The notes under the pieces were generated by a model. It was given only the letters and a program-made list of their open reading frames with translations. It was not told the DNA's origin and made no database searches. From the NCBI GenBank assembly GCA_023213395.1, contig CM041465.1, positions 50,351,741 to 50,415,740 of the forward strand: a DNA stretch of 64,000 bases, in the 5' to 3' direction. This document shows positions 43,119 to 54,515 of this stretch, piece after piece. The stretch's first letter is position 1. Each line of letters starts with the position of its first letter. The stretch is from Cycas panzhihuaensis. Lineage: Eukaryota > Cycadophyta. Made by a program: the position numbers and the translations under genes.

Positions 43119-43690
43119 CTTGTTTGAAGGTACGTTCCTTCTCCTGAATGGTTGATGAAATCGTTCACTTGTTGGCTAGATTCCGTTCTTCTTTGTGCTT
43201 GCGTTCGAAAAATGGAATGTTCCTTAGGGTTTTTCCCTTATAAACTCCTTCTTCCTGTCCGTTCGGGTCGCATTCCCGTTTGGAATGCATATAACACTGT
43301 GCGTTCCCTGTTTGGAACGATTCCTGCAATCTGTTATGACTTTCTGCTATTTGTTTCCTGTTCGTAATGGTTCCCCTTCACTGACTATTCTTTAGTCTTT
43401 CCTCCATTCTTTGGGAGGAACGCATCCTTCATACAAGAATTTTTTGCTTTACTTACATTCCTAATTTGGAATGCATAGTGTTATTTGTTCGTACTTTTGT
43501 CTAATTTTTATAGTTTTATGAGTGACGGTTGGTTTTTCATCATTATATATATATATATATTCAAGATTTTATGTTTATGTACTGGCGTAGAGTCATGATG
43601 CCATTACTTGGAGAATTTTAGTTGTCTCACAACTTCATGCAACACATATGATGCATTTAGCTGACTCATACTGAAATTATTGATAATATC
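43119..43690 (-). promoter_or_regulatory. Gypsy-C palindrome array upstream of ORFX
   Basis: Non-coding. It holds four imperfect palindromes of the form CRTTCC-N5/6-GGAAYG: 43271-43287, 43302-43319, 43404-43422 and 43456-43473. The equivalent regions of gypsy-A and gypsy-B keep them at similar spacing. A TA run is at 43542-43560. Their place directly upstream of ORFX suggests a promoter or RNA element; that is inference. Confidence 0.5.
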
Positions 43691-45364
43691 CTTTTAGTTT
43701 ACTGCCATTAACCAAAACGGGCAATTTGTATCCATTTTTGTCACTCAGTTGAATTGATCCATTTTGATACATTTTGTCCACTTGGTAGGGTCCTAACCAC
43801 CTCGGTTTCAATTTTCTAGGATGGGTGCAGAACTTACTGTCATATAACAACACTTGCTCCCCTTCCTAGAATTGAGGGTGGCAAATATGGCGATCATGCC
43901 ATGTCTTTTGCCTTTGTTTCTTGAGTTTTTGCAACCACTCTGATTTCTGTCGATCTTCATTGAGTTGGATCAATTGCCATAGCCGTTCCCGTAATGATTC
44001 TGGATCGTCTAATCGACAAGCTAGAGCAGTTCTTAAACTAGGTATCTGAAATTCAATGGGAAGTTTAGCTTCAATTCCATATACGAGCTTAAATGGGGTG
44101 TATCCTGTCGCATGTTTGTAAGTAGTGTGAAATGCCCATAGAATTGATGGTAACTTTTCTGCCCAGTCGGATCTCCCAATGTTGCATACTTTTCGTAAGC
44201 AGTTCTCCAGTATTTTATTTGAACTCTTGGCTTGTCCATTCGTACGCAGATAATATGGCGTAGATTTATGATGTGTGACCATAAAAGTTTTCGTAAGTTC
44301 TTTTACCACTTCATTAAGAAAATGAGCCCCTTGGTCGCTAATGAGCTCAATGGGACATCTAAATCTCGTAATAATTGCTTCATAAAGGAATCTGGCTATG
44401 TGGTTGAATCGGCTTTCCTTAACAGTGGGGCTCTACCCATTTTATGGCGTAGTCAGTTGCTGCTAGAATGTAACGTGCTTGGGTTCGTCTGACTGCTGGT
44501 TTGATGGATCCGATAAAATCAAGGTCCCATTTCTCGAATGGTGCTAATGCAAAAATTGGATTAAGAGGGTTGAAGTCTCTTTTATCGGGTTTTCCCACTC
44601 TTTGACAATAATCGCATCTTTTTATCTAGCTTTTTACGTCTTCGAACATGATTGGCCCCCAAAAACCTGTGGTTAAGATTTTCCTTTGTGTATTCCTTGT
44701 TCCTGCGTGTCCTCCAGCCATGCCCTCGTGAGCTTGAGATATTACTTGATTTATTTCGTGCGGACGAATGCATCTTCGTAGGATATCACCAGGTCCTAAT
44801 TGATATAATTCTCCTCCGATTAATTGGTAGGGTTCTGCTTTTTGTACCAAGTTCCATTTTTGTGTTTTGTCCATAGTTGGTGGGCATTGTCCTGTGACCA
44901 AAAATTCTGTTATATCTTGATACCATTTCACAGGAATGAGTGTTGCGTCTAGAAAATCGTCTGGAATTCCTGTAGCTTTTTCTCCATTACAAATTCTGGA
45001 GAGTTGATCCGGAATGATATGAGCTTTACCAGGTTTTACCATGATCCGAAAGGTAAATTCCTGGAATAACATTAGCCAACAACTGATACGTCCTCTCAGT
45101 ATTGGTTTATTTACTAAATACATAAGCGCTTGATGGTCCACATAGAATATAAAAGGGTTGGCAAGTAAATAATGGAAAAATTTCTATAGTGCATAGACCA
45201 TTCCAAGTCCTTCCCTTTCTATTGTTGTATAATTCTACTCAGCTTTAGTTAATTTCCGACTAGCAAAGTATATAGGTCGGTCTATACCCTTGTCTCTTGG
45301 TTGCGTCATACACCCAATAGCATACTGGGAAGCATCCACATGAACATGGAATATTTTACTCCAA
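43691..45364 (-). pseudogene. Gypsy-C RNase H and integrase
   Basis: RNase H tail at 45141-45000: DHQALMYLVNKPILRGRISC and MVKPGKAHIIPDQLSR. Then the integrase N-terminal zinc region (RCIRPHEINQVISQAHEGMA; AGTRNTQRKI), the core with WDLDFIGS near 44515 and, in 44309-43866, HHKSTPYYLRTNGQAKSSNK, WAFHTTYKHATGYTPFKLVY. The catalytic Glu of NGQAESS is Lys here (44226-44228), a G-to-A change. The C-terminal part ends at KLPVLVNGSK. No chromodomain is visible. Confidence 0.88.
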
Positions 45365-46893
45365 TCAGGGAAACGTAGTACTGTAGCTGATGCTATGGCA
45401 CGTTTGAGGGTTTCGAAGGACTTTTGTTGTTCTGACCTCCGTTGCCATTCTATTTCGTTTTTTTAGAAGATCTTCTAAAGGCCCCACTATTTGTGCATAT
45501 CCTTTCACAAATTTTCGATAATATCCTGTTAATCCCAAGAATCCTTTCACTTGTTTCTGATTTTGAGGTTGAGGAAAATGTACTATAGTTGCAACCTTGG
45601 CAGGATCGGTCATCAATCCTTCCTTGCTTATCACATGTCCGAGGAGGTTTCTAAAGGGTACCAGAAAGGTACATTTTTTTGGATTTAGACATAAACAGTT
45701 TTTCCTACAAGTTTACAACATTGTTCTTAGCTACTCCATATGATTTTTCATTACTCCATATAAGGTTCAGTTGTCTAGAAAGACTGCTACTATTTTCCCG
45801 ATTATTTTTTGAATATATTCAATACGATGCGTTGGAAAGTTGTTGGGGCATTCGTAAGGCTGAAGGGCATAACACGGTATGTATATGTTCCCCATTCGAT
45901 TATAAACATGGTTTTATGCTAATCTTTTGGGGCGATACTCAATTGATTGTATCCACTAAATGCATCCATAAAAGAGTAAACTTCTTTCTCTCCGATAGTT
46001 TCTAAGATCTCTTCTGTAAAGGGAATCGGAAAGGGATCTTTTTTAGTAACTATGTTTAACTGTCGGTAATTTACACAAACTCGAATTTTTTCGTTCTTCT
46101 TAGGTACAACCATAACAGGGCTGACCCAATCACTGTATTCGATTTCGTATATGTACCCTGCTTCTAACATCTTGTCCAATTCTACTTTTACCTTCTCCTT
46201 GTATTGGGGGTTCATTCTATAAGGTCTTTGTTTTACCGGTTTTGATCATTCAATAAGATCTATGTGGTGCATTCCGATTTCAGGTGGAATTCCCTTAAGG
46301 TCTTTATAAGACCAATCAAAAACATCCCGATATTCGTCAAATAAGGTTTGAGCTTCCGTCATTGTCCTTTCATCCCAATAATTGCCAATTGTAATGTTTT
46401 TAGGGTTTGCATCAATCCCAAGGTTAATTTGAGTTGTTTTGAGTTCGGTTTGTTGCTTTTCTTCTTCTTTCGGGTAAGCAGGTATGTTTTCTGTCTCTCT
46501 TTGTTCATACCTTAACTCTGTATACTCGGTGGGTAAGTTTTTAGCTTCCTCTTCTTCGCAATCGTTGTTTTTTGTGTCACTAAGGTTTTCAATTGACATT
46601 AAATTTTTTTCTATTTTTTTACTTACATCCCTTGTGTTTTTTAATAGTTTATTGATGATTTGGTTGTCAGAAGAGTAGGAAAAAGTTTGAACAAATGAAT
46701 GCCTAATTTCTTCCCATGTTACCTGTTGGAGTTGTTCCTGTTCTGGAACCATTTCCTTGCTCGGGTTCCTAGGGTGTGGATAAAAAGATGGGCCCAATGC
46801 GACTTGGGAATATTCCATATTGAGGGCTCCCAAGTTTTTTCCATGTTTGGGTTGGTAGGATGTACACTGCGGCTCCTCCATCCATGATAACAT
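45365..46893 (-). pseudogene. Gypsy-C reverse transcriptase and N-terminal pol linker with internal deletion
   Basis: The linker 46893-46246 includes QVTWEEIRHSFVQTFSYSS, IEKNLMSIENLSDTKNNDCE, NITIGNYWDERTMTEAQTLF, DVFDWSYKDLKGIPPEIG. RT in 46215-45919: YKEKVKVELDKMLEAGYIYE, SPVMVVPKKNEKIRVCVNYR, DAFSGYNQLSIAPKD. The active site is FLDN (45770-45781) where its relatives have FLDD, then a stop. 45634-45365 gives PQPQNQKQVKGFLGLTGYYR. Upstream, the protease start joins abruptly to this linker, so the protease C-terminus and second gag-like domain are missing. Confidence 0.87.
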
Positions 46894-49101
46894 TCTTTAG
46901 ATTGACTCCAAAGATGCTAATATCTACTGAGGGGTCCAAATCACATGAGGGTTTGACTTTATTCAAACTTCTGTAAGCTTCCTTTGGGTGTATTTTTCCT
47001 TCTTTGATCCACTCAATGACCTTCCCTAAGGGGATGGTTAAATTTAGTTGATTCACCAAATTCTCCATTAGTAACAACCTTTGTAGGAATCCTTCCGTTT
47101 TCGGGTTCCCTTTTGGGTTTTCTTGCACTGCTGGTTCCTCTATTTTCTTACTCTTTCTTCTGTATACTTGTTTAACTTTTGGCTTTCCTAGGGAGTAACG
47201 ATTTAAGTCCTTCTTCCTGTGCAACTTCCTCCAATGCTTTCTTCGCAGCGACAAAACGATCAATTTCTTTCTTAGGGTTAGGATAATCATCTTCGTTTCT
47301 TCGATTCTGTAAGTTAACATTTTTTGGAGATTCGGGTATGATTGTTATTCCGTTTAAGGCATTTCCCTTGCTTTTGCACTCTTCGGTGGTGTGAGTGCTC
47401 AGACCACAGTTCTTACACAGGTATGGGCATTCTTTTTGAATTTTCGCTATTAGACAATCTAATTTTCAGTGTCTGTACTCCAAATATATTAAACATCTAC
47501 CCAACAGAGGTTTTTTCCTCGAGTTTTCTGGTTGAGTTCAGGTTGTGTATATAGTACGAGTGTTTATACTATTTCTTCTTCGCCCTCTCCCCCAGGTGTT
47601 GGAACTTTTGGTGTTAAAATAACAATCACATGTGTTGTGTGTTCCTTGGTTGCAAATATGGCACCAAGCGTTTTATCTTTGATTTCTTGCATTACAGTCA
47701 CATTCTTTGGTGGTATGGGTGTTTTCTTCACAAATATAACACCATTTCTCTATCGGAGGTTCTTTTCCCCGATGTGTTTTGGAATCTTCTCTTGGATTAT
47801 CTTGCTGTAGTTTTAGCCTGGCCACTTCTTTCCTTGAGGCCTCTATCTCCGTGCTTTCTTCTATTTTTGTTATAAGGTCTATTTAAGTTTTGATTTTTCA
47901 GCTCATTAATCTCTTCTTGTAATCTCATCACTAGAGGGTCATATGCTATCCTTTTCGTGTCTATCTCCTTTTCGAAATCCAAGGCCAACTCTTGTGCATG
48001 TTTGTATGATTTCAATGGGTGGGATGCCATTGCATTTCTTAACTTAGTGTTTAATCCATTCCTGAAGAAGGTGCACATGCTTAAATCCGTAATTTTCTCA
48101 TTGTTGGTCATGGCAGCAGCAATCATGTCTATTCTGCTGATATATGTCAGGATTGACCCTTCAGATTTTTGTTGGATCTCTCTCAAGGTTAATTCGATGA
48201 TATTATTGTTTCTATACTTCAGAAATCTTGTTTCAAACTCTTTTTTGATTTCACTCCATGATTTATTCTAGTCTAGTTGCTTGTATCATGCCAATGGTGC
48301 GCCTCTTAATGAGTATGCGAACCTTTCTTTGATTTCACCCTCATCCGTAATTTTCTCGAGGTTAATCAATCTTTTGAATAAATAAATATGTTCAGCAGCA
48401 TCAGTCGAGTCATCGAAGATGAGTTTCCCAAACCCCCTATGATGCGCCATTGTAAGTTTCTCTTTCTCTTCTTCCTTTTGAGGTGGAACTGTTATCTTTT
48501 CTTCGGGGAACTTCTTATAAAGTCTCCTTGGTGGTGTCTCTTCCCTATTATTCTCCTTTTCGAATAAAGGATTGCGTATTGGCGATTTCAGTTGAATAAT
48601 CCCTGGTACTCCTCGTATTTCTGCTGCTACTGGAGTTGTTATTATGTATGACTGATCTCTGTTTCTTTCTGGTGGATCTTCAAAAAGTTGTATGATCAAA
48701 TGGTTTTCCCAATGTGCCTGGGGACCTTCCTCTGCCTTTTCCTCATTACCACTCAGGTCCTTTGGAGTAGAGTCCAAGCTTTGTTCCATTTCAGAATTAT
48801 TGGTTTTTTTTTCCTCTTGTTTCATCTTCTTTTCTTCATTATAATATGCTTTTGGAGTAGGTGTGATTGACATGGGCTTCCCTTGGCCTCTATTTCCCAT
48901 TCCTCGTGGTGTCTGGGCTCCACTTGCCTCAGATCCTTCCATTGACTCATTCTGGCCTTCGTTATTTTTAATACTTAATCTCCTTGCTCTCCTCATTTTT
49001 TTTTCTCGAGACCATCTTAGGGCTCTTTATTTGCTTGATTCTGTTATATCCAGAGGTTTTGCTTGTGACTCTTCCTTCTTTGAAGGTCGTTTAGGTGGCA
49101 T
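46800..49101 (-). pseudogene. Gypsy-C gag and truncated protease
   Basis: Gag starts at 49101 (MPPKRPSKKEES). The stretch 48996-48286 is open: RRARRLSIKNNEGQNESMEG, ESYIITTP-like SYIITTPVAAEIRG, LINLEKITDEGEIKERFAYS. The capsid domain continues across stops (EIKKEFETRFLKYRNNN), then 48186-47797 with the IDTKRIAYDPLVMRLQEEIN coiled coil. Zinc knuckles lie at about 47760-47390 (CYICEE.THTTKEC, CHICNQGTHNTC, CKNCGLSTHTTEEC). Protease begins IMDGGAAVYILPTQTWKKLG near 46895-46840 and is cut off by the internal deletion. DGG is the catalytic motif. Confidence 0.85.
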
Positions 49102-49234
49102 TGGAAGGCCCCCCTGGCTGTCTAGGCTTAGTTAGAGCCTGCCATCACTGTGATAGCTAGGGTGACTTGTTTTTTGCACATGGATTTTTCGGTTTCTCTT
49201 CCCTCCGCTTAGTGGACTTAGGCAATGAAACCAA
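49102..49234 (-). other. Gypsy-C leader and probable primer-binding site
   Basis: Between gag and 5' LTR. Next to the LTR the minus strand reads TTGGTTTCATTGCCTAAGTC. It resembles the gypsy-A leader; the tRNA is not assigned. Confidence 0.55.
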
Positions 49235-49869
49235 TGTTGACTTATAAATCTGCTCCTACTACAAATTCTCACTTGTCAAGGGTTTCCACTGTAGCCTAGG
49301 GTGTGTGCAATTGGTCAACATATATATTTTTTAATTAACCATCCACGTAAGTCCACAATTCACATACATTCTACATGCATTTCACAATAAGTACACATTC
49401 TTTCCACGTAAATTAGACAATATTCAAAAGTACATTGTTCTGGGGTTCATTCAGTCTTGACTGGTCAACTGTACCAGATCAGGAACCGTTGGATTACACT
49501 ACTCGGCTCTTACATCCATCCCAATGATTGGATGTCATTAAATATCCGATGTGTCCCTGTTGTGGAACGATTGTGTCTACAATCACAACTGTTCGTTCCT
49601 TGGAACGGATGTCTGTTCAGATGTGTTCGTTCGTCGGGACGACTACTTCCGTGTTTTTTTCATACTGGCACCGTTTTGTCTTCTGTGCTGCATTCCCCAT
49701 ACGTTCCTGTGTTGTTCCATATGTTCTTGTGTTGTTTTCGTGTGTTCCTTCACTGTTTTCATGTGTTCCTGCTGCACAACAACCATTTCGAACCTAGAAT
49801 GCATCCCGTGCTATCCATTCCTGACCTAGAATGCATCTTGAACGTACAGTGTTACTTTTAGTCGCAATA
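49235..49869 (-). repeat. Gypsy-C 5' LTR
   Basis: 635 bp, TGTTGACTTATAAATC...AGTCGCAATA; the terminal CA has become TA. Shorter than the 3' LTR because of a small deletion near 49410. The GTGAT duplication copy follows at 49870-49874. Confidence 0.92.
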
Positions 49870-50340
49870 GTGATCCATTCCTTTGTGGGCTAAATCCTGT
49901 CTCCTTTCGTCCATGTGTTCGAAAAATGGAACGATTCTAGGGTTTTTTTTCCTTATAAACTCTGTTTTTATATCCGTTTGGGTTGCATTCCCATTTTGGA
50001 ACGCATGTTATTCAGTTCGTTCCCTGTTTGGGATGGTTCCTTTTTTCAGTTGTTTTCTTGTCTTATCCGTTCCCTGGGAGGAACGCATCGTCTTCCAAGA
50101 GTTCTTCTGACCTGCTTATGTTCTTAATTTGGAATGCAAAGTGTATTTTGCTTGGGCTTTTGCCTAGATGTATGATTTTTACGAGTTACGGTTGCTTTTT
50201 TTTTCATTTTTTGATTCTTTTGTCAGGATTTTTATGTTTATGTATCGGCATAGAGTCGTGGTGTCGATACTAGGACAACTTTGGTTGTCTCACAATTTCA
50301 TGCAACACACATGGTACATCTAGTTGACTCATACTGGAGC
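49870..50340 (-). promoter_or_regulatory. Gypsy-B palindrome array upstream of ORFX
   Basis: Continues gypsy-B from 41276 after gypsy-C. Palindromes CATTCC...GGAACG at 49986-50003, CGTTCC...GGGATG at 50018-50035 and CGTTCC...GGAACG at 50068-50085. Counterpart of 43119-43690 and 15021-15540. Regulatory function is inferred only from conservation and position. Confidence 0.5.
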
Positions 50341-51493
50341 TAATGATGATATTTTTTCAGTCTACTGCCATTGACTAGAGTGGGCAATTTGTATCCATTC
50401 ATATCGTTTAGTTGAATTGATCCATTATGGTATATACTTTCCATTTGGTAAGGTCCTAATTATCTCGGTTTCAACTTTTCGAGATGGGTGCGGAATTTGC
50501 TGTCATATAACAATACTTGTTCCCCCTCTCTGAATTGAGGGTAACGAAGATGGCGGTCATGCCATGCCTTCTGCCTCTTCTTTTCGACTTCTTGCAGCCA
50601 TTCTGATTTCTGTCGATCCTCATTGAGTTGGATTAGCTGCCATAAACGTTCTTGTAGAGATTTAGTATCATTCAATCGACAAGTCAGGGCAATCCTTAAA
50701 TTGGGTATCTAAAATTCAATAGGGAGTATGGCTTCAACTCCATATACTAGTTTAAATGAGGTGTATCTTGTGGCTTGCTTGTAAGTAGTACGAAATGCCC
50801 ATAAAATTGACGATAGATTTTTTGCCCAGTCAGATCTCCAGATGTCGCATACCTTCCGTAGGTAGTTTTTCAGGGTCTTATTAGAACTTTCTGCCTGTCC
50901 ATTCGCATGTGGATAATATGGTGTGGATTTATGATGCGTGATCATAAATGTTTCCGTAAGTTCTTTTATTATTTCATTAAGAAAATGAGCTCCTTGATCG
51001 CTGATTAACTTGATAGGACATCCAAACCTGGTAATAATAGCTTCATACAAGAATCTGGTTGTACTGGTTGAATTTGCTTTCCTTAGTGGTCGTGTTTCTA
51101 CCCATTTTTGTGGCATATTCCGTAGTTACTAGGATATAACGTGCTTGGGTTCGTCTAGCTACTGGTTTGATAGGTCCAATGAAATTAAGGCCCTATTTCT
51201 CAAATGGTGCCAATGTAAGAATTGGGTTTAGAGGATTGAAGTCTCATTTATTGGGCTTTCCCACTCCTTGGCAATAATCACACCTTTTTATCTAGTCTTT
51301 TACATCTTCAAACATGGTTGGCCACCAAAATCCTGCGGTTAAGATTTTTCTTTGCGTATTCTTTGTCCCTGCGTGTCCTCCGGCCACACCTTCGTGAGCT
51401 TGAGATATTACTTGATTTATTTCATGTGGACTGATGCATCATCGTAAGATATCATCGAGTCCTAACTGATATAATTCTCCCCCGATTAATTGG
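50341..51493 (-). pseudogene. Gypsy-B integrase
   Basis: The segment 51116-50709 is open: ITRFGCPIKLISDQGAHFLN (second catalytic Asp), HHKSTPYYPHANGQAESSNK (catalytic Glu) and WAFRTTYKQATRYTSFKLVY. Upstream, GLNFIGP replaces GLDFIGP (AAT at 51184-51186), so the first catalytic Asp is lost. The C-terminal part 50675-50460 gives ERLWQLIQLNEDRQKSEWLQ and the HDRHLRYPQFREGEQVLLYD tail. A stop separates the two. Copia-5 interrupts the N-terminal end at 51493. Confidence 0.88.
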
Positions 51494-51868
51494 TGTTCGG
51501 GAACATGAAATCATACACGAATGTTACCAACCGCAGAATCTTTTACCATACACAGCAAGCAAACAAATATACACATAGAAAACAGATGCACAATACACAA
51601 GATTTGCGTGGGAAAACCCTTTCGGGAAAAGACCCACCACAAAAGGATCCTTTGATGGATCACTTGATTATTGCACAATGGATTGATACAATGATCTTAG
51701 ATATTGAATATACAAGGCCTCAAGGCATTTATATACTCCCAAGAGGTGTCACACGGTTAGGGTTGTGACCTTCCGAATAAGTCACAACTTTTGGTTTCGT
51801 ACCTTTTCATTTAATTAAACCACATTAACATTAACTAAGTGGCTTAATAATTAATTGCCACATTAACA
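51494..51868 (-). repeat. Copia-5 3' LTR
   Basis: 375 bp, TGTTCGGGAACATG...CCACATTAACA. Polypurine tract on the minus strand TTAAGGGGGGA at about 51869-51880. It contains AAAACCCTTTCGGGAAAA, a common feature of this type of plant copia LTR. Confidence 0.95.
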
Positions 51869-52127
51869 TCCCCCCTTAATGTGAATGTGGGGAGTCTGCC
51901 AATTGCAACAATTATGTTATCACAAAGGCTGGGACTATCCTGTGGCTTTTATCCTTGTCGATACATCTCCTCTCAAGGATAACATTGGTGAGTCCAAGTT
52001 CGGTATGCGTCTTCGTGAATTGATATTCAGTGAGAGGTTTGGTGAACACGTCCACAAGCTAGAATTCACTCGGACAGTAGTCGACCTGTAGCTTCCTTGA
52101 TTTGATCTCTTCGTGAATGTAATGGTG

Positions 52128-53340
52128 CTAAATCTCAATGTGCTTCGTACGTGCATGAAACTCTAGATTCTTTGATAGGCGAATGGTACTTTGGTTATCA
52201 ACAAAGATAACTGGGTGTCCATTTGAGACTCCAAGAAACTCCACGAGACCTTGCAACCATACGACTTTCTTCGCATCTGCACTGAGTCTTTGATATTCAG
52301 TCTCTGTAGAAGAGAGCGCCACTGTCTGTTGCTTCTTCGACTGCCACGAAATAAATCCATTGCCAACACCAAACAGGTATCCAGCGGTGGACTTCCGATC
52401 GTCGGAATCTCCTTCCCAATCAACATCTGTGTAGCCATTCAATTGTATCTCTTCACCTCGACGGTATTCGAGATCAAGATTGATAGTCCCCTTCAAATAC
52501 TTCAGAATCTGCTTTGCTGCAACCAAATGAGGTTCCTGAGAATTCTGCATGTAGTGAGAAACTAACCCGACAACTTATTCAATAGCAGGCCTGGTATGAG
52601 TCAAATAGATCAGACTCCCTACCAACTGGCGATACTTTGTGTCGTCTACAGAGGGCTTGGTCATATCCTTCTGCAACTTGGCGCCTTTTACACATGGTGT
52701 TGCAATTGGTTTGTAATTCTGCATTCCAAATTTCTCTAGCAAGTTCTTCACATACTGAGACTGTAGCAACACAATCCTGTCATTCATCTACCTGACCTGA
52801 ATGCCCAAGAAGTAGTGAAGTCTCCTATGGTATGTCATGTCAAATGAAGCTCCTAGATTGGATTTGATTTTAGCAATAGCCTTGTCACAGTTACCGCCGA
52901 TGACCAAATCATTCACATACACCACGCAAGCTACTATTGAAGTCCCTCTTCTCTTCATATATAGATTCGGGTCGAGTTCAAAAATCTCGAAACCTTCAGC
53001 TTTCAACTTCACATCCATCTTTTCATACCAAGCACGAGGTGCTTGTTTCAAGCCATAGATTGACTTCTTCAAACGGCACACAAAATGCTCCTGGCCATCC
53101 TTAACAAATCCCAGAGGTTGCGATATATATATCTCCTCCTTTAGATCTCCATTAAGGAATGCAGACTTTACGCCCATCTGATGTAACTCCCAACCATAAG
53201 TTGCTGCTAAGGAAATCAACAAACGGACTAGTGTCATTCTGGAGATTGGCGCAAATGTCTCCTCATAGTCAATTCCTTCTTTCTGCTTGAATCCCTGCGC
53301 AACAAATTTGGCCTTAAACTTGTCCACCTCTCCATCGGAG
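52128..53340 (-). pseudogene. Copia-5 reverse transcriptase and RNase H
   Basis: RT 53327-52788 is one open frame: DKFKAKFVAQGFKQKEGIDY, ETFAPISRMTLVRLLISLAA, HQMGVKSAFLNGDLKEEIYI, LKKSIYGLKQAPRAWYEKM, and the active site YVNDLVIGG where YVDD is required (codons 52908-52919). 52787-52575 continues (VKNLLEKFGMQNYKPIATPC; VGSLIYLTHTRPAIE). RNase H is 52550-52128: NGYTDVDWEGDSDDRKSTAG, ALSSTETEYQRLSADAK, FVDNQSTIRLSKN and ARTKHIEI. The Asp-to-Asn change at the active site would abolish polymerase activity. Confidence 0.92.
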
Positions 53341-54515
53341 CGAAACTGTCTTGTAGACCCACTTGCATCCTACAAGATTCTTTGTTGAAGGTAGTGGAAC
53401 TAAATTCCACGTGTCGTTCTTCAGCAAAGAACTATACTCTTCCTCCATTGCAGCTCTCCATCTTGGATCTCCTTTCCCTTCATCGAACGAGTCAAGATCA
53501 TTGGAGTCGTTGGTGTCTACTAGTAGAGTTTGACTGGCATGTTGACTTCGTGTTCTTCGATCATCAGTTAAGGTTTGCATTACCACACCAGAATTTTCTA
53601 TAGTCTTCCTTGCCCATAGAGGTATTGAAGGACCCATTGTTGGAGGTACTTCAACTCGCGGCAACTCCTCACTATGACTCGTCCCACTTGATCCTGCTTC
53701 CTTAGGTGTTTCAACGACTTGCTCATTGTCCTCTGTGCTTGATGAATCTGGGAATGGGAGAAGGGGGGGGTAAAAAGGCTCTTTTGATGATCGGTCAGCA
53801 TGATACGTTGATGTCTCATCAAATTTGACATCCCAATTAACCACAATCTTTTCCCCCTGTGCATCCCATAGTCTGTAGGCTTTGTTCTTCGTGCAATATC
53901 CCATGAATATGCACTTTAGACTCTTCTGATCCAGCTTCTTGCGGGTATCATCTGGGATGTGGGCGTATGCGATACACCCAAACATTCTTAAATGGCTAAT
54001 GACAGGTTTACGACTGGTCCATTTCTCTTTGGGGTCATCTTTGCCGCTTGAGTGGGTACCCAGTTCAAAATATAAATAGCAGTCGCCACAGCTTTTCCCC
54101 AAAATTTCGGTGGTAGGTTTTGAGCATGCACCATATACCTCGCCATCTCCATCATGGTACGATTCTTTCTTTTAGCAACTCTGTTCTGTTGTGGGCTATA
54201 CTGGATCGTAAATTCCCACTTTATACCATGATTGTGGTAGAACTGATTGAACGCATTGTTCTTGTATTCCTTGCCATTATCACTTCTTAACGACTTTATT
54301 TTGTTATCATATTCATTTTCAACCGTCGCTTTCTAGTCACGAAAGTGATCAAACACGTCTGACTTGTTCTTGAGAAAGTAAACCCAGGCATTCTTGGTGT
54401 AGTTATCTATAAATACAAGGGTATAACGGGCTCCTGATATCGAAGGGTCAGGGAGAGGGCCCATTAGATCTGAATGTACAAGCTCCAGCTTCTCCTTGGC
54501 TCTTTAGGCATTATC
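53314..54515 (-). pseudogene. Copia-5 integrase
   Basis: Upper part (54515-54110): KLELVHSDLMGPLPDPSISG (first Asp), VFIDNYTKNAWVYFLKNKSD, LRSDNGKEYKNNAFNQF (second Asp) and NRVAKRKNRTMMEMARYMVH, where the catalytic Glu is Lys (54171-54173). Lower part 54102-53314 is open for 262 codons: WTSRKPVISHLRMFGCIAYA, KCIFMGYCTKNKAYRLWD, then the variable linker and NDTWNLVPLPSTKNLVGCKW, which leads into RT. A frameshift joins the two halves near 54060. Confidence 0.9.

Larger units (their letters stand above)
41277..49869 (-). mobile_element. Gypsy-C: complete Ty3/gypsy element nested in gypsy-B, 8.6 kb
   Basis: LTRs at 41277-41944 and 49235-49869 with perfect duplications GTGAT (41272-41276 and 49870-49874). 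Internal order on the minus strand: gag, protease, truncated pol linker, RT, RNase H, integrase, palindrome region, ORFX. It is shorter than its relatives because of an internal deletion between protease and RT. The RT motif is FLDN and the integrase Glu is Lys, so it cannot be autonomous. It lies just upstream (in element sense) of ORFX in gypsy-B. Confidence 0.93.

Noticed and set aside
39347-49869. Tandem LTR-internal-LTR-internal-LTR array made by recombination between gypsy copies
   Set aside because: The LTRs at 39347, 41277 and 49235 first looked like an array, but the pair 41277/49869 has its own perfect GTGAT duplication and the flanks (41276 and 49875) join into one continuous gypsy-B sequence, so it is a nested insertion.
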